Shown one piece after another: positions 61,753 through 64,000 of a stretch of 64,000 nt of DNA. The translations under genes were made by a program, and so were the position numbers. Origin of the DNA: Macellibacteroides fermentans (GTDB taxonomy: Bacteria; Bacteroidota; Bacteroidia; Bacteroidales; Tannerellaceae); NCBI RefSeq assembly GCF_013409575.1, contig NZ_JACCCY010000006.1:62001-126000 (forward strand), in the 5' to 3' direction. The notes beneath the pieces were generated by a model. The model saw nothing but the letters and a program-made list of their open reading frames with translations, was not told the DNA's origin and made no database searches. Numbering within the stretch: position 1 is the stretch's first letter; each line of letters starts with the position of its first letter.

Positions 61753-64000
61753 ATGAAGAGAAAACTACTATGTGGCTTGTGGGCATTGATAAGTGCGTGT
61801 GCCCTTTCCAACGCCCAGGAATTTAAGCTTAATCCGTCGGGTTATTTTCAGAATGGCGGTGTGGATGTAATGGCATTTGACGACATTTACCCTGAAGGAC
61901 ATCAGGGTGGCGTTTGTATCATCATGCATGGAAACAGAGTCGCAACTAATGGCGACATACGTTTGGAACAAACCCCCGGACAATGGCAGCCGGTTCCTGC
62001 ACAAAGAAGTCGTAAAGTGGATGTATCCGCCAATGCTATTGTTGCCAATCTTTCTTACCCTGATTCGTCGCGTCATTTGACAGGTTTCAACCCTATGATT
62101 TATCCTGATCTTCAGTTTAACTATACTGTAACAGTAAGAGGTGTTGGTGGTTCGGTAGAAATCACGGTAGACCTGGACCGTCCTATCCCCGAAGAATTTA
62201 TTGGGAAGGTAGGATTTAATTTCGAACTTTTCCCCGGTTCTCTTTTTGGCAAACCTTGGATTATGGATGATCAAACAGGAATCTTCCCTCAACAGCCCAA
62301 TGGGCCGGCTATCTCGATTCCTTCTAATCACCGGCATGCAGGCAATTATTTGCCTGAGTTGGTTAACGAAGATAAAAAAGCCGATATCCTACAGCTTGTG
62401 GGATCGGGCTATAGTCCGATTGTAGCAGACGATCTTATAGCAGAACCCTATGCTGCAGGATATAGTTTTACAATTCGCCCCGACGATCCCTATAACAGAT
62501 TTACAATTAAATCTGATTCAGAGAAGCTTAGTCTGTATGATGGCAGGATGAATCATAATAATGGATGGTTTGTAGTACGAACTGATATCCCAGCAGGGGT
62601 GACTAAGGGAGCTATAAAATGGACCATCACCCCTAATACTGTAAAAGACTGGTTGTATAAACCGGTTGTGCAGACTTCCCAACTGGGATATCACCCCGCG
62701 CAGCCTAAGTTGGCAGTAATAGAGCTGGATAAAAGAGATCAACCTCAGGTAAAGGCTGATTTATATTCCGTTACCCTCCAGGGAGAAAAGCTGGTAAAGA
62801 CAATCGACCTGAAGAGCTGGGGGGCATTTCTCCGCTACAATTATTTAAAAGCCGATTTCAGCGATATAAAAGAAGAAGGACTCTATCTGATTCGATACGG
62901 TGCTTCCGTCTCCTCCGTTTTTCGAATTGCCAAAAATATCTACGACAGAGGAGTGTGGCAGCCTGTATTGGAGTATTTTTTACCTGTCCAGATGTGTCAT
63001 ATGCGAGTGAATGAAAAATACAGGGTGTGGCATAATTTCTGTCACCTTGACGATGCACGTATGGCACCTGCCTTAAATCATATAGATGGTTATAGTCAGG
63101 GAACGTCTACACTTACCCGTTTTAACCCGGGAGATATAGTACCGAGACTGAATATTGGAGGATGGCATGATGCGGGAGATTTCGATCTTCGGGTAGAATC
63201 TCAAAGCGGGGAAGCATATATTCTGGCATTGGCATACGAATCGTTCGGACAGAAATACGATGCAACCGCCATCAATTTCCATACCCGCATTACAGAGATA
63301 CATCAGCCCGACGGCAAACCGGATATGTTACAGCAGGTAGAGAATGGAGCACTCAGTGTGGTGGGAGCTTATCGTTCGCTTGGACGCTTGTACAGAGGGA
63401 TAATCTGTAACGACCTGAGACAATATGTATTGCTGGGTGATGCAGGAGCGATGACAGATAACATCACTGGAAATAAAGATGATCGTTGGGTGTTTACAGA
63501 AGATAATCCATCGCGTGAGCTTAGTACAGCAGCTCACTTAGCTGCGGGTTCCCGTGTTTTGAAGGGATTCAACGACACACTAAGTGTTCAGTCGTTGCAA
63601 ACCGCCCGTACCCTTTTCGACATTACGCGTGATGAGCCCAGAGCTAAATCCTCCAGAATTCATGCAGCGGTAGAATTATTTATCACTACCGGAGATGCAA
63701 AATATAAAAACTACCTCCTGAAAGAACGTGCCTATATCCAGGAGCATATAAAAGATCTGGGATGGATTATTGCACGTGCAGACCAGCAGATCGGCAATTC
63801 CGATTTTTCAACTGCCATACGTAAAAGTCTGCAGAATCTGAGTGCCGAGTTTGAGAAACAAAGAACTGAAACACCTTATGGTATTCCGTATCGTCCTCAT
63901 ATCTGGGGTGCAGGCTGGGACATTCAGGCCTTTGGTTTCCGACAGTATTTCCTTTCTAAGAGTTACCCCGATCTATTTGATGCAGACTACGTATTCAACG
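61753..64000 (+). CDS. GH9 family glycoside hydrolase, 3' end outside window
   Basis: At least 749 residues, open to the window end. A signal peptide (residues 1-22, SNAQ) is followed by about 280 residues of beta-rich sequence, then the Ig-like CelD-N type domain (SQLGYHPAQPKLAVIEL, about residues 305-395), then the (alpha/alpha)6 catalytic domain. The GH9 catalytic-base motif GGWHDAGDFD places Asp473 and Asp476. PYGIPYRPHIWGAGWDIQAFGFRQYF near the window end is also family-typical; the catalytic Glu lies beyond. Likely an endo-glucanase, xyloglucanase or exo-glucosaminidase-type enzyme; the substrate is open. Its promoter is cut off by the IS element directly upstream. Confidence 0.88.
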   Translation, partial: MKRKLLCGLWALISACALSNAQEFKLNPSGYFQNGGVDVMAFDDIYPEGHQGGVCIIMHGNRVATNGDIRLEQTPGQWQPVPAQRSRKVDVSANAIVANLSYPDSSRHLTGFNPMIYPDLQFNYTVTVRGVGGSVEITVDLDRPIPEEFIGKVGFNFELFPGSLFGKPWIMDDQTGIFPQQPNGPAISIPSNHRHAGNYLPELVNEDKKADILQLVGSGYSPIVADDLIAEPYAAGYSFTIRPDDPYNRFTIKSDSEKLSLYDGRMNHNNGWFVVRTDIPAGVTKGAIKWTITPNTVKDWLYKPVVQTSQLGYHPAQPKLAVIELDKRDQPQVKADLYSVTLQGEKLVKTIDLKSWGAFLRYNYLKADFSDIKEEGLYLIRYGASVSSVFRIAKNIYDRGVWQPVLEYFLPVQMCHMRVNEKYRVWHNFCHLDDARMAPALNHIDGYSQGTSTLTRFNPGDIVPRLNIGGWHDAGDFDLRVESQSGEAYILALAYESFGQKYDATAINFHTRITEIHQPDGKPDMLQQVENGALSVVGAYRSLGRLYRGIICNDLRQYVLLGDAGAMTDNITGNKDDRWVFTEDNPSRELSTAAHLAAGSRVLKGFNDTLSVQSLQTARTLFDITRDEPRAKSSRIHAAVELFITTGDAKYKNYLLKERAYIQEHIKDLGWIIARADQQIGNSDFSTAIRKSLQNLSAEFEKQRTETPYGIPYRPHIWGAGWDIQAFGFRQYFLSKSYPDLFDADYVFN

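Noticed and set aside
61768-62337. 189-codon minus-strand frame
   Set aside because: It is antisense to the open GH9 frame, which has a signal peptide and the GH9 motif, and shows no protein family features.

Overview
The window looks like chromosomal DNA of a member of the Bacteroidota, most likely order Bacteroidales. Four things support this. Many genes are preceded by the Bacteroidota promoter pattern (TTTG, 19-20 nt, TAnnTTTG) and few have Shine-Dalgarno sites. The order rpsU-xerC-hpf-tRNAs-tuf-tRNA-Trp-secE-nusG-rplKAJL-rpoBC is typical of the group. The ornithine carbamoyltransferase is the Bacteroides-type N-succinylornithine enzyme with Pro90. The rest is dominated by secreted glycan-degrading enzymes and serine-type sulfatases. 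I cannot name the genus.

Layout. (1) 1-7.2 kb: a tightly overlapping carotenoid operon (crtI-like, cut by the window edge; crtB; idi; a second CrtI/CrtD-like desaturase; cruF; a CruD-like acyltransferase; a CruC-like glycosyltransferase) ending in a secreted TPR protein. It should make a hydroxylated, glycosylated and acylated carotenoid; no cyclase is visible. (2) 7.2-11 kb: a BlaI repressor and M56/BlaR1 sensor pair with three phased operator-like palindromes. The sensor ends in a SusC-type plug module that recurs as a separate small secreted protein at 10.0 kb. An HD-domain protein and a GNAT acetyltransferase lie nearby. (3) 11-18.4 kb, mostly minus strand: a mannan operon (GH26 mannanase, GH130 mannosylglucose phosphorylase, GPH symporter), an AraC regulator, a GH43 enzyme, then a nitroreductase. 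(4) 18.6-28.9 kb: three sulfatases, a GH29 fucosidase and a sialate O-acetylesterase-like protein surround ahpC/ahpF; together they suggest attack on sulfated, fucosylated, O-acetylated glycans, without SusC/SusD in view. (5) 29-36.8 kb: secreted glutathione peroxidase, FemAB-like protein, a large FAD/Fe-S dehydrogenase, and a Gfo/Idh/MocA oxidoreductase with a sugar-isomerase-like TIM barrel. A 717-bp gene-free gap here holds 21-bp and 22-bp tandem repeats.

(6) 37.3-54.5 kb: the core information-processing block. rpsU, then one frame encoding XerC joined to the hibernation factor HPF, four tRNAs, tuf, tRNA-Trp, secE, nusG, rplK, rplA, rplJ, rplL, rpoB, rpoC; then an endonuclease/phosphatase-fold protein, a second AraC regulator, a candidate small RNA and a DUF3467 protein. 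(7) 54.5-60.5 kb, minus strand: an XRE-cupin regulator, acyl-CoA ligase, proB, proA and the succinylornithine carbamoyltransferase as one apparent operon, plus a ferredoxin. (8) 60.7-64 kb: an intact IS982-family element with 18-bp terminal repeats and a 9-bp target duplication, inserted in the 5' leader of a GH9 enzyme that runs off the window.

The most unusual items are the XerC-HPF fusion over an A9 run with an internal Shine-Dalgarno site, the eight-unit 22-bp intergenic array, the BlaR1 plug module with its detached copy, the promoter-plus-terminator unit at 53.87-54.06 kb, and the fresh IS insertion ahead of GH9. I found no CRISPR array, prophage or clearly recognisable novel defence system.
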